Origin: Acidiflorens sp963847715
GTDB taxonomy: Bacteria; Acidobacteriota; Terriglobia; Terriglobales; Acidobacteriaceae
Direction: 5' to 3'
Length of the DNA stretch: 64,000 bases
NCBI GenBank assembly: GCA_963847715.1
Contig: CAWKAZ010000001.1
Location: 1-64,000 of the forward strand
Position numbers and translations under genes: made by a program
Notes under the pieces: model-generated
Database searches by the model: none
Seen by the model: the letters and a program-made list of their open reading frames with translations, nothing else
Told to the model about the DNA's origin: nothing
Part shown: one piece after another, positions 34,101 through 41,938 of the stretch
Position numbering within the stretch: position 1 is the stretch's first letter
Layout: every line of letters starts with the position of its first letter

Positions 34101-34273
34101 ATTACGACGCCGATCGGAACCTGACGGTAGTTCGAGCCATCGGTGGCGTAGAGGGCGCGACTGCCGGAGTCGAAGCGGACTTCTCCGCGCAGGTGGCGGC
34201 GAAGAGAGGCCTCTAGCGCCGTGGCGTCGACTTGCGTGGGGTGAGTCGGAGATGGGGCAATGTCCTGGGGCAT
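31151..34273 (-). CDS. FAD-linked / Fe-S 2-hydroxyacid dehydrogenase (YdiJ / D-lactate dehydrogenase-like) with C-terminal anchor
   Basis: A 1040-residue fusion of an FAD-linked oxidase and an electron-transfer Fe-S half. The FAD_binding_4 domain (about 46-250; ARGGGTGLAGQTCN, NNSCGVHS) and FAD-oxidase C domain (about 280-560) precede a 4Fe-4S ferredoxin segment (CLSCKGCKSDCP, about 625-640) and two CCG motifs (CCGRP near 786 and CCGMAG near 911). This is the layout of YdiJ-type D-2-hydroxyglutarate/D-lactate dehydrogenases. A hydrophobic C-terminal helix (about 1018-1035) ending in KKR is unusual and suggests membrane attachment, where it could pass electrons to quinone. It lies downstream of the respiratory operon after a GC-rich hairpin. 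Confidence 0.85.
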   Translation of the reverse strand: MPQDIAPSPTHPTQVDATALEASLRRHLRGEVRFDSGSRALYATDGSNYRQVPIGVVIPRDKEDVLAAVALCREHGAPLLARGGGTGLAGQTCNAAVVLDFSKYMNQILEIDPGRRIARVEPGVVLDTLRAAAEKHHLTFAPDPATHDRCTLGGMIGNNSCGVHSIMAGKTDDNVEALEVLTYGGQRLHVGATSADDFDRFVREGGRRAEIYTGLKSLADRYGEQVRRQFPNIPRRVSGYNLNHLLPEAGFHVARALVGSEGTCVTVLEATCRLVESPPSRVLLVIGWPDVYICADHVPQIMEHRPIGLEGFDDIMVNASRRKGVNLEGLAMLPEGGGWLMVEFGADKADEAEAQARHLMEVLDRSATPPNMQLFTDPCMIRRIWEVRESSLGVTSHSPGQPLHWEGFEDAAVAPEKLGGYLRDLRALMQAFKYGGSFYGHFGHACVHTRIDFDLESEEGIRKFRQFMEEGADLVVRYGGSISGEHGDGQARGELLPKMFGPDLMQAFREFKSLWDPDWKMNPGKLIDPYRLDENLRLGAGYDPWQPETHFKFPDDHGSLAAATLRCVGVGKCRRDAGGVMCPSYRVTREEEHSTRGRAHLLWEMTKGDVIKDGWQNEAVKESLDLCLSCKGCKSDCPVGVDVATYKAEFLSHYYETNRRPLNAVALSNFDLWVRTASHMPGLVNLATQLPGLRDLAKLAGGIHSHRRLPAFAPQTFKQWWEKERGVGGSPEPPRDASQRDAGATVLLWADTFNNHFLPSTAKAAAEVLDAAGFDVKVPRAHLCCGRPLYDVGMLDRAKQLLLQIMDELYVEIEAGTPIVVLEPSCAAVFRDELTNLFPTDERARALSKQVFLLSEFLEKFAPDKDFSIPKLSRRALIHGHCHHKAIMRMTAEEAVLRRMGVDFTAPAPGCCGMAGAFGFEKEKYGVSKAIGELELLPAVRQAPTDWLIVADGFSCREQIAQETDRHALHLAEVLQMALREASETPEGFPLFDHAPQHFPEDAWVRPHEAAIRKSMKRTGLAVAGVAAGVALLFGLAKKR

Positions 34274-34341
34274 CGGGTACAGAACATCTTGGAGGATGAA
34301 GGCGTTGGGCGCAAGAGCGGAAACAAAATCCGCATACGATT

Positions 34342-34367
34342 GTGTGGCGGGGGGCCCCCCACCACAC
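34342..34367 (-). terminator. GC-rich hairpin at the end of the respiratory operon
   Basis: GTGTGG-C-GGGGGG pairs with CCCCCC-A-CCACAC with one mismatched pair and no loop beyond the turn. It starts seven bases after the ctaF stop. It has no T-run, so it may be a terminator or a processing/stability element that separates ctaF from the dehydrogenase gene. Confidence 0.55.
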
Positions 34368-34373
34368 TAGCAA

Positions 34374-34682
34374 CTAACGCCAGGATCTGGTCAGGTAGTC
34401 CGCCAGCGACAGCGATACCAGAATCGCAAGGAAGAAGAAGCCCGAAACCACGACCGCTCCGGTTAGCTTTTCGCTAGCGCCTTTGACGTGCATGAAGAAG
34501 AGAACCACGAGCGTCGCTTTGATGGTCGCGATGAGCAGCGCCACGATTGGATTAAAGACGCCGAGATCGATGAAGGCCGCCTTGACGGTAATGAACGTCA
34601 AAACCAGCAGCACTGCGCCAATGGCGAGTGAGAGAGCGTTGGAGTGGCTGGCGTGGGCGTCGTGTTTATCAGGTTGCGACAT
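34374..34682 (-). CDS. ctaF: cytochrome c oxidase subunit IV (caa3-type, CtaF)
   Basis: A 102-residue small oxidase subunit with three transmembrane helices and the family phrase NPIVALLIATIKATLVVLFFMHVKG. In caa3 oxidases it stabilises subunits I and III and has no redox centre. The N-terminus is His-rich (HDAHASHSN). It is the last gene of the run ctaC-D-E-F. About 60 bases with heptamer-like repeats separate it from ctaE. Confidence 0.85.
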   Translation of the reverse strand: MSQPDKHDAHASHSNALSLAIGAVLLVLTFITVKAAFIDLGVFNPIVALLIATIKATLVVLFFMHVKGASEKLTGAVVVSGFFFLAILVSLSLADYLTRSWR

Positions 34683-34684
34683 AA

Positions 34685-34721
34685 AAGTTCTCAGTTCTCA
34701 GTCGTCAGTTTCAGTCACTTC
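34685..34721. repeat. heptamer-like tandem repeat in spacer
   Basis: GTTCTCAGTTCTCAGTCGTC and GTTTCAGTCAC give period-7 copies of TCTCAGT/GTCAGTT between ctaE and ctaF. Similar runs occur at 43357, 46541 and 49592. Confidence 0.5.
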
Positions 34722-34740
34722 GAAGCAGGCCGAGCGGACG

Positions 34741-35448
34741 TCAAGAGTGACGGCTGATTAAATACAGCAAGGGGAACAAATAAATCCAGATAATGTCGAC
34801 CAAGTGCCAGTACAGGCCGGCGTTCTCGATCGGCGTGTAGTAGCCGGGCGTGTATTTGCCCTTCCAGGCAAGAATGGCCAGAGTACCGAAAAGGCCGCAG
34901 CCGATGACCATGTGCAGGGCGTGCATTCCGGTCATCGCGAAATAGAGCGAGAAAAACAGCTCCGCCTCCTTGGGATTGACCGGGATCTTCTTGCCGTTGT
35001 CGTCGAAGGTGTCCGTGAAGCTGAAGCTGGCCCCGGGAACGTGGTGCTTCTCAAATTTCTCTTTGTATTCGAAGCCTTTGATGACCAGGAAGGTCAAGCC
35101 CAGCAAAACGGTCACCGTAAGCATGGTGACGAGCAGCATGCGCTTGCCGGCCTCAGCGGCCTTGACGGCGAAGACGACCGTGACCGAACTGACGATAAGG
35201 ACAGCGGTGTTGACAGCGCCCATCGTGATGTCGAGTTGCTGGCTGGCCGCCGCGAAGGCGTTGAAATGCTGCACGCGGTAGATCAGGTAGGCGCAGAACA
35301 TGCCGCCGAAGAACATGATTTCCGTCACCAGGAACAGCCACATGCCGAGCGAGGCGGCGTTTTTCTGCTGCTGCTCACTGGAAAAGTGGTGCAGGAGCGC
35401 CGGGTTCTGCACTTCGTGTTCGACAACGGTGGCGTGGTTGTCGCTCAA
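34741..35448 (-). CDS. ctaE: cytochrome c oxidase subunit III
   Basis: A 235-residue heme-copper oxidase subunit III with about six to seven transmembrane helices. Characteristic parts are GMWLFLVTEIMFFGGMFCAYLIYR, FFSLYFAMTGMHALHMVIG and GLYWHLVDIIWIYLFPLLYLI. It supports proton uptake by subunit I. The start is a TTG at 35448. The Shine-Dalgarno GGAGG is inside the last codons of ctaD, and the TTG overlaps the ctaD TGA (GTTGA), so translation is tightly coupled. Confidence 0.92.
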   Translation of the reverse strand: MSDNHATVVEHEVQNPALLHHFSSEQQQKNAASLGMWLFLVTEIMFFGGMFCAYLIYRVQHFNAFAAASQQLDITMGAVNTAVLIVSSVTVVFAVKAAEAGKRMLLVTMLTVTVLLGLTFLVIKGFEYKEKFEKHHVPGASFSFTDTFDDNGKKIPVNPKEAELFFSLYFAMTGMHALHMVIGCGLFGTLAILAWKGKYTPGYYTPIENAGLYWHLVDIIWIYLFPLLYLISRHS

Positions 35449-37097
35449 CGGGAACCTCCGTGTGCTGCAGCATCGATCTCGTCGTAGTTATAAGCTTCCC
35501 ACGTCACGACTGGCGTTTCATCGAAATTGAAGGTGGTCGGTGGCGACGCAGTCTGCCATTCCAATCCAGCGGCATTCCACGGATTCGCGGGCGCAATCGG
35601 TCCGTATTTCAGCGACCAGAGGAAGTAAATCATCGGCAACAGATAACCCACTGCCAGCACGCTGGCTCCGGCCGTCGAGAGCACGTTCAGCACCTGGAAC
35701 TCTGGCGGATACTGCCAGTAGCGGCGCGGCATGCCGACGTAGCCGAGAATGAATTGCGGGAAGAACGTCAGGTTGAAGCCGACGAAAACGAACAAGGCCG
35801 ACAATCTTGCCCAGCCTTCCGGATACATGCGTCCAGTGATTTTGGGCCACCAGAAATGCATGCCACCCAAATACCCCATCAAGACGCCACCTACCATCAC
35901 GTAGTGGAAGTGGGCGACGACGAAGTAAGTGTCGGTGACGTGGACGTCGATGCCGAGAGTGGCCAGGAAAAGTCCGGTCAAGCCGCCAATGGTGAACAGT
36001 CCGATGAAGCCGAAGGCGTAGAGCATCGGGGTGGCGTAGGAAATCGAACCTCGGTAAAGAGTCGCTGTCCAGTTAAATACCTTGACCGCCGAAGGAACCC
36101 CGACAAAAAACGTCAGGAACGAGAAAATCATCGCGGCGTACAGAGAGATGCCGGCCACAAACATATGGTGCGCCCAGACCAGGAATCCGATGACGGCGAT
36201 CGCGATACTCGATAGCGCAACGAAGTTGTATCCGAACACCCGCTTGCGCGAGAAGCAGGTGATCAGTTCGCTGATTACTCCCATCGAAGGCAGAATCATG
36301 ATGTAAACGGCTGGATGGGAATAGAACCAGAAAAGGTGCTGAAACAACAGCGGATCTCCGCCTAGGCGCGGATCGAAGATGCCGAGGTGAAAAAGGCGCT
36401 CGACGGCCACGAGGACGATCGTAATAGCTACGACGGGCGTGCCGAGAATCATGATGAGGCTGGTGGCATAGTTCGCCCAGATGAAGAGCGGCAAGCGGTT
36501 CCAAGTGAGGCCGGGAGCGCGCATGCGGTGGATGGTAACGAGGAAATTCAGGCCGGTGAAGATCGAGGAGAACCCTGCAATGAAGACCGCCAGTCCCGCT
36601 TCAACGATCTTGGTGTTCGTGTACTCCGTACTGAATGGACTGTAGAAAGTCCAGCCCGTATCGACACCGCCTGTCATCATGACGTGCGAAATCAGAATGC
36701 CGCCGATGATGTAGAGATACCAGCTCAACAGGTTGATGCGCGGAAATGCGAGGTCCTTGGCACCGATCATCAATGGGACCAGAAAATTACCCAGGACCGC
36801 TGGCACAACCGGAATCAGGAAGAAGAACACCATGATCATCCCGTGCATGGTGAACACCTTGTTGTAGGTGTCCGCCTGCATCAGGTCGCCCTGGGGCGTG
36901 AGCAACTCCAACCGGATCAGCATGGCGAAGAAGCCGCCGAGGAAGAAGAACACCGTGACCGAAATCAAGTAGAGGACCGCGATCCTCTTGTGGTCGGTGG
37001 TCAACAGCCAGGACTTGAGAGTGTGCCCGTTATTGAGATAGTTCAGCTTCGGGGTCGGAGCCGGAACCTGATGCGCCGGAATTACTGTGCTTGCCAT
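35445..37097 (-). CDS. ctaD: cytochrome c oxidase subunit I (heme-copper, A-type)
   Basis: A 550-residue catalytic subunit with twelve transmembrane helices. Low-spin and high-spin heme and CuB ligands are visible: MHGMIMVF (His of heme a), SHPAVYIMILPSMG near 256 (CuB His and the cross-linked Tyr), WAHHMFVAG near 307 (two CuB His) and HFHYVMVGG near 393 (heme a3/a). It reduces oxygen to water and pumps protons. The gene starts three bases after the ctaC stop and overlaps ctaE. Confidence 0.95.
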   Translation of the reverse strand: MASTVIPAHQVPAPTPKLNYLNNGHTLKSWLLTTDHKRIAVLYLISVTVFFFLGGFFAMLIRLELLTPQGDLMQADTYNKVFTMHGMIMVFFFLIPVVPAVLGNFLVPLMIGAKDLAFPRINLLSWYLYIIGGILISHVMMTGGVDTGWTFYSPFSTEYTNTKIVEAGLAVFIAGFSSIFTGLNFLVTIHRMRAPGLTWNRLPLFIWANYATSLIMILGTPVVAITIVLVAVERLFHLGIFDPRLGGDPLLFQHLFWFYSHPAVYIMILPSMGVISELITCFSRKRVFGYNFVALSSIAIAVIGFLVWAHHMFVAGISLYAAMIFSFLTFFVGVPSAVKVFNWTATLYRGSISYATPMLYAFGFIGLFTIGGLTGLFLATLGIDVHVTDTYFVVAHFHYVMVGGVLMGYLGGMHFWWPKITGRMYPEGWARLSALFVFVGFNLTFFPQFILGYVGMPRRYWQYPPEFQVLNVLSTAGASVLAVGYLLPMIYFLWSLKYGPIAPANPWNAAGLEWQTASPPTTFNFDETPVVTWEAYNYDEIDAAAHGGSR

Positions 37098-37099
37098 GA

Positions 37100-38098
37100 C
37101 TATTGCACCTGCGTATTCTGGGGTTGCGCCGGGGAACTCGCAGGCTGGCTCTGCAGCGCCGCGGTGCCCGTGGGTGGCTGGCTTAACGACTTCACATACG
37201 CCACCAGCGCGTTTAACTGCTCTTCACTGACGATACCCTGGAAGGTCGGCATCACGGGCTTGAACCCGTTTACGATTTTTGCTGTCGGGTTCAGGATGGA
37301 CTCACGCACGTAGTTCTCGTCGGCAATCACGGTGCGTCCGTCTTCGAGCAGGACTGGCTTGTTATAGATGCCCTGGAGATTCGGCCCGCGGCCCTGCACA
37401 TCGAAACGGTGACAGGTGGCACATCCGAGTGTCGCGAACAACTGTTTGCCAGTGTCCTGCAGGGGCGCTGCCGGTCCACCCGCCATCCACTGCGCATAGT
37501 CCTGTGGCTCCATTACGACGATGTCGCCGCCCATACCGGAATGCATGGTTCCGCAATATTCCGCGCAGAACAGATGATAGCGGCCAGGAACCGTAGCTTT
37601 GAACCACAACGTCGTATATCGGCCCGGCAGGACGTCCTGCTTGATGCGGAAGGCCGGAATGAAAAAGCTGTGGATCACGTCCTGTGAGGTCATGATCAGC
37701 TTCACGTTCTGGCCAGTGGGCACGTGGAGTTCGTTGATTTCACGTTGGCCTTCCATGTGTTCGATCTTCCACATCCATTGTTTAGCGACGACATAGACTT
37801 CGGTTGAGTCCGCCGGAGGAGTGCGCTCTTTGAAATAGATCACCGCGCCCCAGATGAAGAACGTGAGCATGACGAAGAACGGGACGATCGACCAGGTCAG
37901 CTCGAGAATGGTCGAGCCTTCGATCTGATGCGCCTCGACCCCCGGGCGGTGACGGTACTTGATCGCCAGCACAGTCACGGCGATAAAGATGAGCGCGGTC
38001 ATCACACCGGCAACCAGCAACAGATAGATGTAGAGCGCATCCACCTGTCCTGACATAGTCGAGGCCGAATCGGGCCACAATGGTAGAAATCTCGACAT
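37100..38098 (-). CDS. ctaC: cytochrome c oxidase subunit II with fused cytochrome c (caa3-type)
   Basis: 332 residues. Two N-terminal transmembrane helices precede a cupredoxin domain with the CuA site (HSFFIPAF, then CAEYCGTMHSGM near 176-187). A C-terminal class I cytochrome c domain with CATCH near 223 and an axial Met in PVMPTF follows. The fused heme makes this a caa3 enzyme, which can take electrons directly from a quinol-oxidising complex such as ACIII. The tail is Pro/Gln-rich and probably disordered. It lies directly upstream of ctaD. Confidence 0.95.
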   Translation of the reverse strand: MSRFLPLWPDSASTMSGQVDALYIYLLLVAGVMTALIFIAVTVLAIKYRHRPGVEAHQIEGSTILELTWSIVPFFVMLTFFIWGAVIYFKERTPPADSTEVYVVAKQWMWKIEHMEGQREINELHVPTGQNVKLIMTSQDVIHSFFIPAFRIKQDVLPGRYTTLWFKATVPGRYHLFCAEYCGTMHSGMGGDIVVMEPQDYAQWMAGGPAAPLQDTGKQLFATLGCATCHRFDVQGRGPNLQGIYNKPVLLEDGRTVIADENYVRESILNPTAKIVNGFKPVMPTFQGIVSEEQLNALVAYVKSLSQPPTGTAALQSQPASSPAQPQNTQVQ

Positions 38099-38100
38099 AA

Positions 38101-39000
38101 TTAAGTAACTCGACCCATGTTGCTAGGGCCCGCGATTGGCGCGTGACGGCGATCAGCTCGGAACATGACCAACATAAATGTCCCCAGAATCAGCATCGTT
38201 CCAAGCGCACCAATCTTCAAAATGTTGCTGATGACGGCGCCATACTTCCCCGTCCTGGGATCGTAGTGATAGCAGTAGAGCAGCACCTGGTCGCCGATGT
38301 TGCCGATCTTATTCTGCGAGGCCTGCACCAACCCGAGGCGAAGGTCCTTAGGAGAAAACTCGACCCCATAAAAATATCCCGAGACATGGCGATCAGGTGT
38401 GAGCATCACGATTGCGGTTGCGTGCGCATACTGCTCGGTCTTTGGGTCGAACTGATACTGGAAGCCAACCGCTTTGGTGAGCGCATTGATGGCCTCCGGT
38501 TTCCCGGTCAGGAAATGCCACCCCTGCTCAGCATTCGGGCGATGGTAACGCTTCATGATGTCGCGCTTCTTGGCGGCCGCCATCTCCGTGGTCTCGCGGG
38601 GATCAAAACTCACCGTAAGGATGTCAAAGTCCGTGCCCACACTGAAGGTCAGCGGCTTCATCGAACCAACCAGCCCCTGCAGCAGTTCGCTGCACAGCAT
38701 CGGACATTCGTAGTAGCCAAGGTTCAGAATGACGGGTCGTCCGTGTCCGAAGTAGTCGGACAGCTTTACAGGATTGCCCAGTTCGTCTTTAAACTCGAGA
38801 TCGGCGGGAACCTCGGCGTTGAGATGCTGTTCGATTCCAACGAATTCCAGCCCGGGCGGACGCTGGCTCGCCGGCGGACTCATGATGCCGCCGCCCATGA
38901 TCGGACCACGCGGCACCTCCGCCGACATGGTCGCACCCGTCAGCAGCAACACCAAAGCCGCCATCAAGATCGAATTGGAGTAACCACTCTTACTGCACAC
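38101..39000 (-). CDS. SCO-family copper chaperone
   Basis: A 299-residue SCO1/SenC-type protein. Copper ligands are the CPMLC pair near 97-101 and the His in YAHATAI near 193. The thioredoxin-like fold is preceded by a signal-like segment (LMAALVLLLTGATMS) and followed by a C-terminal transmembrane helix (IGALGTMLILGTFMLVMF). It should deliver copper to the CuA site of CtaC. Translation starts at a GTG with AAGGA upstream. It lies between the small ACIII-linked protein and ctaC. Confidence 0.88.
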   Translation of the reverse strand: MCSKSGYSNSILMAALVLLLTGATMSAEVPRGPIMGGGIMSPPASQRPPGLEFVGIEQHLNAEVPADLEFKDELGNPVKLSDYFGHGRPVILNLGYYECPMLCSELLQGLVGSMKPLTFSVGTDFDILTVSFDPRETTEMAAAKKRDIMKRYHRPNAEQGWHFLTGKPEAINALTKAVGFQYQFDPKTEQYAHATAIVMLTPDRHVSGYFYGVEFSPKDLRLGLVQASQNKIGNIGDQVLLYCYHYDPRTGKYGAVISNILKIGALGTMLILGTFMLVMFRADRRHAPIAGPSNMGRVT

Positions 39001-39023
39001 TGCTTTTTCCTTCTCGGCAAAAA

Positions 39024-39527
39024 CTATTGCTTCACCGCTGCCGTTTTTTGCGCCGGAGCCTTCGTCGCCGCCGATGCAGTGGCAGCATTGCCGTTGGCCG
39101 GAAGCACCGGCAATCCGCGCTTAATGATCAAATCCATGGCTTGTTCAATCGGAATATGCGCGACGCCCGCTTTTTCATCCACCCAGCCGTAACTATTGAG
39201 CTGATTCTCCTGGTTCAGCAGAAAATCTTTGAACTGTCCGCGCTCGTTCGTTTCGAGCATAGGAGCGCCGTTGTCCTTGAACATCTTGTCCATGTCGTCC
39301 TGCGTAACGACCCGCGAAATTGCACCTTTCGACGTCATCAGCGGACTGGCCGTCGCCATCTGTGAACGCTCGTAGTTGTCGAGGAACTTGTACATCCCGA
39401 CAATGATGAAATAGATCACGAACCCGGTTACCGCGAGTCCGATCATGAACGCGAACACGCCCCGCGTGCTTAAGTCTTCGCTTTCGAACTCGGTTCCGTG
39501 GCCGTGATTCAATTGTTCGTTACTCAT
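39024..39527 (-). CDS. membrane-anchored hypothetical protein of the ACIII-oxidase cluster
   Basis: A 167-residue protein with one transmembrane helix (about 22-48, RGVFAFMIGLAVTGFVIYFIIVGMYKFL) and an extracytoplasmic part with MDLIIKRGLPVLP near the end, followed by an Ala-rich tail. No heme or metal motif is visible. Proteins of this kind sit between actF and SCO in other acidobacterial clusters as I recall; the function is unknown but an assembly or subunit role in the ACIII-caa3 system is inferred from position. Confidence 0.65.
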   Translation of the reverse strand: MSNEQLNHGHGTEFESEDLSTRGVFAFMIGLAVTGFVIYFIIVGMYKFLDNYERSQMATASPLMTSKGAISRVVTQDDMDKMFKDNGAPMLETNERGQFKDFLLNQENQLNSYGWVDEKAGVAHIPIEQAMDLIIKRGLPVLPANGNAATASAATKAPAQKTAAVKQ

Positions 39528-39533
39528 ATTTCG

Positions 39534-40721
39534 TTACCCATGCGACGGCTCCAGAAGTCGCAACGTCTGCGGCGCATTCACCGCGAGCAGCGGACGCGAC
39601 CTTAGATTGCGGAAGAAATACGCCATCCAAAGTCCGCCCATGCCAGCGAGAATCGCGAATAGCACCCAGCTAACATGAAATTTGGGATGAAAGGCCGGCT
39701 CAACATGCCAGTAGATGTCGACGATCCGCATGAGGATCAGCCATGTCGCGATTCGGACTAGTCTGGCCGCCGAGCGCTTCAACTGCCGCGAGAGCAGGAG
39801 GGCGAACGGCAGCGCAAAATGAAACACCACAAGGAACAGGCCGACTGATTCCCATCCACCGTTCATGCGGCGCACATACCAGGGAATTTCTTCCGGCAGG
39901 TTTCCCGCCCAGATTATGAGCCACTGCGAGAAATTGAAATACGCCCACACCATCACAAAGGCCAGCATTAATTTGCCGTGGTCATGGACCTCGGTATCGG
40001 TGAGGTACTCCGACATCGGCTTACGCTTGCCGAGGATAGTTTCGATCACCACGCAGAAACAGAACGCCGACAGCGCTTCACCCGCGACAAACAGCAGACC
40101 GTAGATTGTCGAGATCCAGCGCGCCTGCAGCGACATGACCCAATCAATCACCGCGAAAGAAATGGTCAGCGAGTAGATGACGAGTCCAATCGAACTCAGC
40201 GCCCGGAAACGCAGCGTGCTCTGACCGGCGATCGTGTCCTGCTCCGTTGACCAGCGATTCAGGAAATACGCCATCCCAATCCAGATCGCGAAATAAAGGA
40301 CGTAGCGGATCGCGATGCCGTTGAAGTTCAGCCAAGATTGCGTAATCTCCACAATCTTCGGATCCGTGACTCCCGGCCTAGCCCAGGAATAAAGCTTTGG
40401 AAGGTTGAACAGAATGGGCAGGAACAGAACGGCCATCATCGGCAGCGTCATCATTCCCGCTTCGAGCGTCCGCCGAATCACTGTGCCCCATGCGCCCCCG
40501 ACCAGGTGGTAGAGCATGAGGATCGCCATGCACCCTAGCGACAGGCCTAGCCAGAACATGAAGCCAGTTAGGTATGCCGAATAGAAGCTATCTGGGGCCA
40601 GGAAGGCTCCGGCGATGGAAGCAATCGCTCCGATCGCGCCAATCACCAACGACCGCTGTTGTATGGTCTGAGCCACGGGCGGCGCCATCAGGTCGATTTT
40701 ATTCATGGTGGCCGTGCTCAT
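39534..40721 (-). CDS. actF: alternative complex III membrane subunit ActF
   Basis: A 395-residue polytopic protein of the ActF/quinol:cytochrome c oxidoreductase subunit 2 type, with about ten helices (GFMFWLGLSLGCMAILMLYHLVGGAWG, then FNFSQWLIIWAGNLPEEIPWY). It is related to ActC/NrfD-like membrane subunits and belongs to the quinol-oxidising core. The frame extends to 40892, but the ATG at 40721 has GGGGAG upstream and its ATGA overlaps the actE stop. Confidence 0.9.
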   Translation of the reverse strand: MSTATMNKIDLMAPPVAQTIQQRSLVIGAIGAIASIAGAFLAPDSFYSAYLTGFMFWLGLSLGCMAILMLYHLVGGAWGTVIRRTLEAGMMTLPMMAVLFLPILFNLPKLYSWARPGVTDPKIVEITQSWLNFNGIAIRYVLYFAIWIGMAYFLNRWSTEQDTIAGQSTLRFRALSSIGLVIYSLTISFAVIDWVMSLQARWISTIYGLLFVAGEALSAFCFCVVIETILGKRKPMSEYLTDTEVHDHGKLMLAFVMVWAYFNFSQWLIIWAGNLPEEIPWYVRRMNGGWESVGLFLVVFHFALPFALLLSRQLKRSAARLVRIATWLILMRIVDIYWHVEPAFHPKFHVSWVLFAILAGMGGLWMAYFFRNLRSRPLLAVNAPQTLRLLEPSHG

Positions 40722-41380
40722 TTCGACTCCCCTTTTCCAGGTGCGGCGACTGGAGCGATCTCTGGCAGCGTGGCTCCATTGCCAATGTCGCGGAACTGCG
40801 GCGGAGGCGACGGAACTTTCTGTCCTTCCGGAATATCCGTCGACGTCGCGTTCTGACTCAACTGCAGTGCCCGGATGTAAGCGGCAATGCACCAGCGGTC
40901 ATGCGGCGCGACTTGCGTGCCGTACTCGGGCATCACGCCGAATCCGTTGGTCATGACATCGAAGAAGTATCCGATAGGAACCTTGCGCAAGCGCTCGATG
41001 TGATACGACGGTGGACGCCGGAATCCGCGGGTTGGAATAAACCCTCCGCCATCGCCCACGCGTCCGTGACACGGCGTGCAGTTGATGTTGAAGCGTTCGC
41101 GTCCGCGCTCCAGAACTTCTTTGGTCACCGGGAATGGCATGTAGTCGCCGGGAGCATTTCCCAACTTGCCGGTATAAAAATATGCGTTCTCACGCAAATC
41201 GCCGCGAGCAACCGTGCCCTCAACCGGGATTCGCGCCGAGCGATTGTCGTTAAAAAAATCACTCTTCGCCAGCGGACGGTAATACGGCTGCATGTGCATG
41301 TCGATGCGGCATCCAGCGGTGACCGCGATCAGCGCCATCAGCGCAGGCAAGAACTTACGAAGATGAAGAGGGACACCCAT
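40718..41380 (-). CDS. actE: alternative complex III monoheme cytochrome c, lipoprotein (ActE)
   Basis: A 220-residue protein. A lipoprotein-type signal ends in TAGC, so the mature protein is lipid-anchored on the outer face of the cytoplasmic membrane. A single CxxCH site (NCTPCHG near 98) binds heme c; an axial Met can be sought in GVMPEYG. ActE passes electrons toward the oxidase. An upstream TTG in frame (41401) is less likely; the ATG at 41380 is directly behind the actD stop. Confidence 0.88.
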   Translation of the reverse strand: MGVPLHLRKFLPALMALIAVTAGCRIDMHMQPYYRPLAKSDFFNDNRSARIPVEGTVARGDLRENAYFYTGKLGNAPGDYMPFPVTKEVLERGRERFNINCTPCHGRVGDGGGFIPTRGFRRPPSYHIERLRKVPIGYFFDVMTNGFGVMPEYGTQVAPHDRWCIAAYIRALQLSQNATSTDIPEGQKVPSPPPQFRDIGNGATLPEIAPVAAPGKGESK

Positions 41381-41381
41381 A

Positions 41382-41936
41382 CTAGCTTGGCACCTCTGCA
41401 ATCATCCGTGGAGACAGACCCGAGAGAAACGAGCGGGTGCGCGCTGCGTCATATTGCGGATCGCTCGCGAACACCACCAGGAAGAACTTGTTCTCGGAAG
41501 CCTTGGCAAATTCGGGGACGTTGAAGACCGGGTGGTACGGCATCGGCAACCCATTCAGCGCCAGCATGCCAATTGCAGAAGAGAGTCCGCCGAAAAGAAT
41601 CGTCAATTCAAAGGTAACGATGATGAACGAGGGCCAGGAGTGATACGGACGTCCGCCGATATTGACCGGATAAGTGATCACCGCAACCCAGTACTGAAGC
41701 GCATACGCCGACAGTCCGCCAATCAGCCCACCGATCAAAACCACAAGCGCCACACCGTTCTTGTGAAAGCCGATGGCCTCCGCCAGTCCCTCAATCGGGA
41801 ACGGGCTATAGGCGTCAAGCTTCTGGTAGCCGGCGTCATGAGCTTTGTGCGCGGCGGTCATTAGCTCTTGAGCCGAGTCGAATTCGGCCATCAATCCGTA
41901 AGTGCCGATCGAAGATGGATTCGCTGTCGTTGCCAT
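41382..41936 (-). CDS. actD: alternative complex III subunit ActD (DUF3341)
   Basis: A 184-residue DUF3341 protein with two transmembrane helices (about 62-84 and 107-127) between soluble ends, as in ActD. The phrase YSPFPIEGLAEAIGF and NVPEFAKASENKFFLVV are typical. It has no redox centre; it stabilises the ActC-ActF core. It lies two bases after the actC stop. Confidence 0.9.
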   Translation of the reverse strand: MATTANPSSIGTYGLMAEFDSAQELMTAAHKAHDAGYQKLDAYSPFPIEGLAEAIGFHKNGVALVVLIGGLIGGLSAYALQYWVAVITYPVNIGGRPYHSWPSFIIVTFELTILFGGLSSAIGMLALNGLPMPYHPVFNVPEFAKASENKFFLVVFASDPQYDAARTRSFLSGLSPRMIAEVPS

Positions 41937-41938
41937 GG

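Noticed and set aside
32816..34216. 466-residue plus-strand frame opposite the FAD dehydrogenase
   Set aside because: Antisense shadow of a highly conserved coding region.
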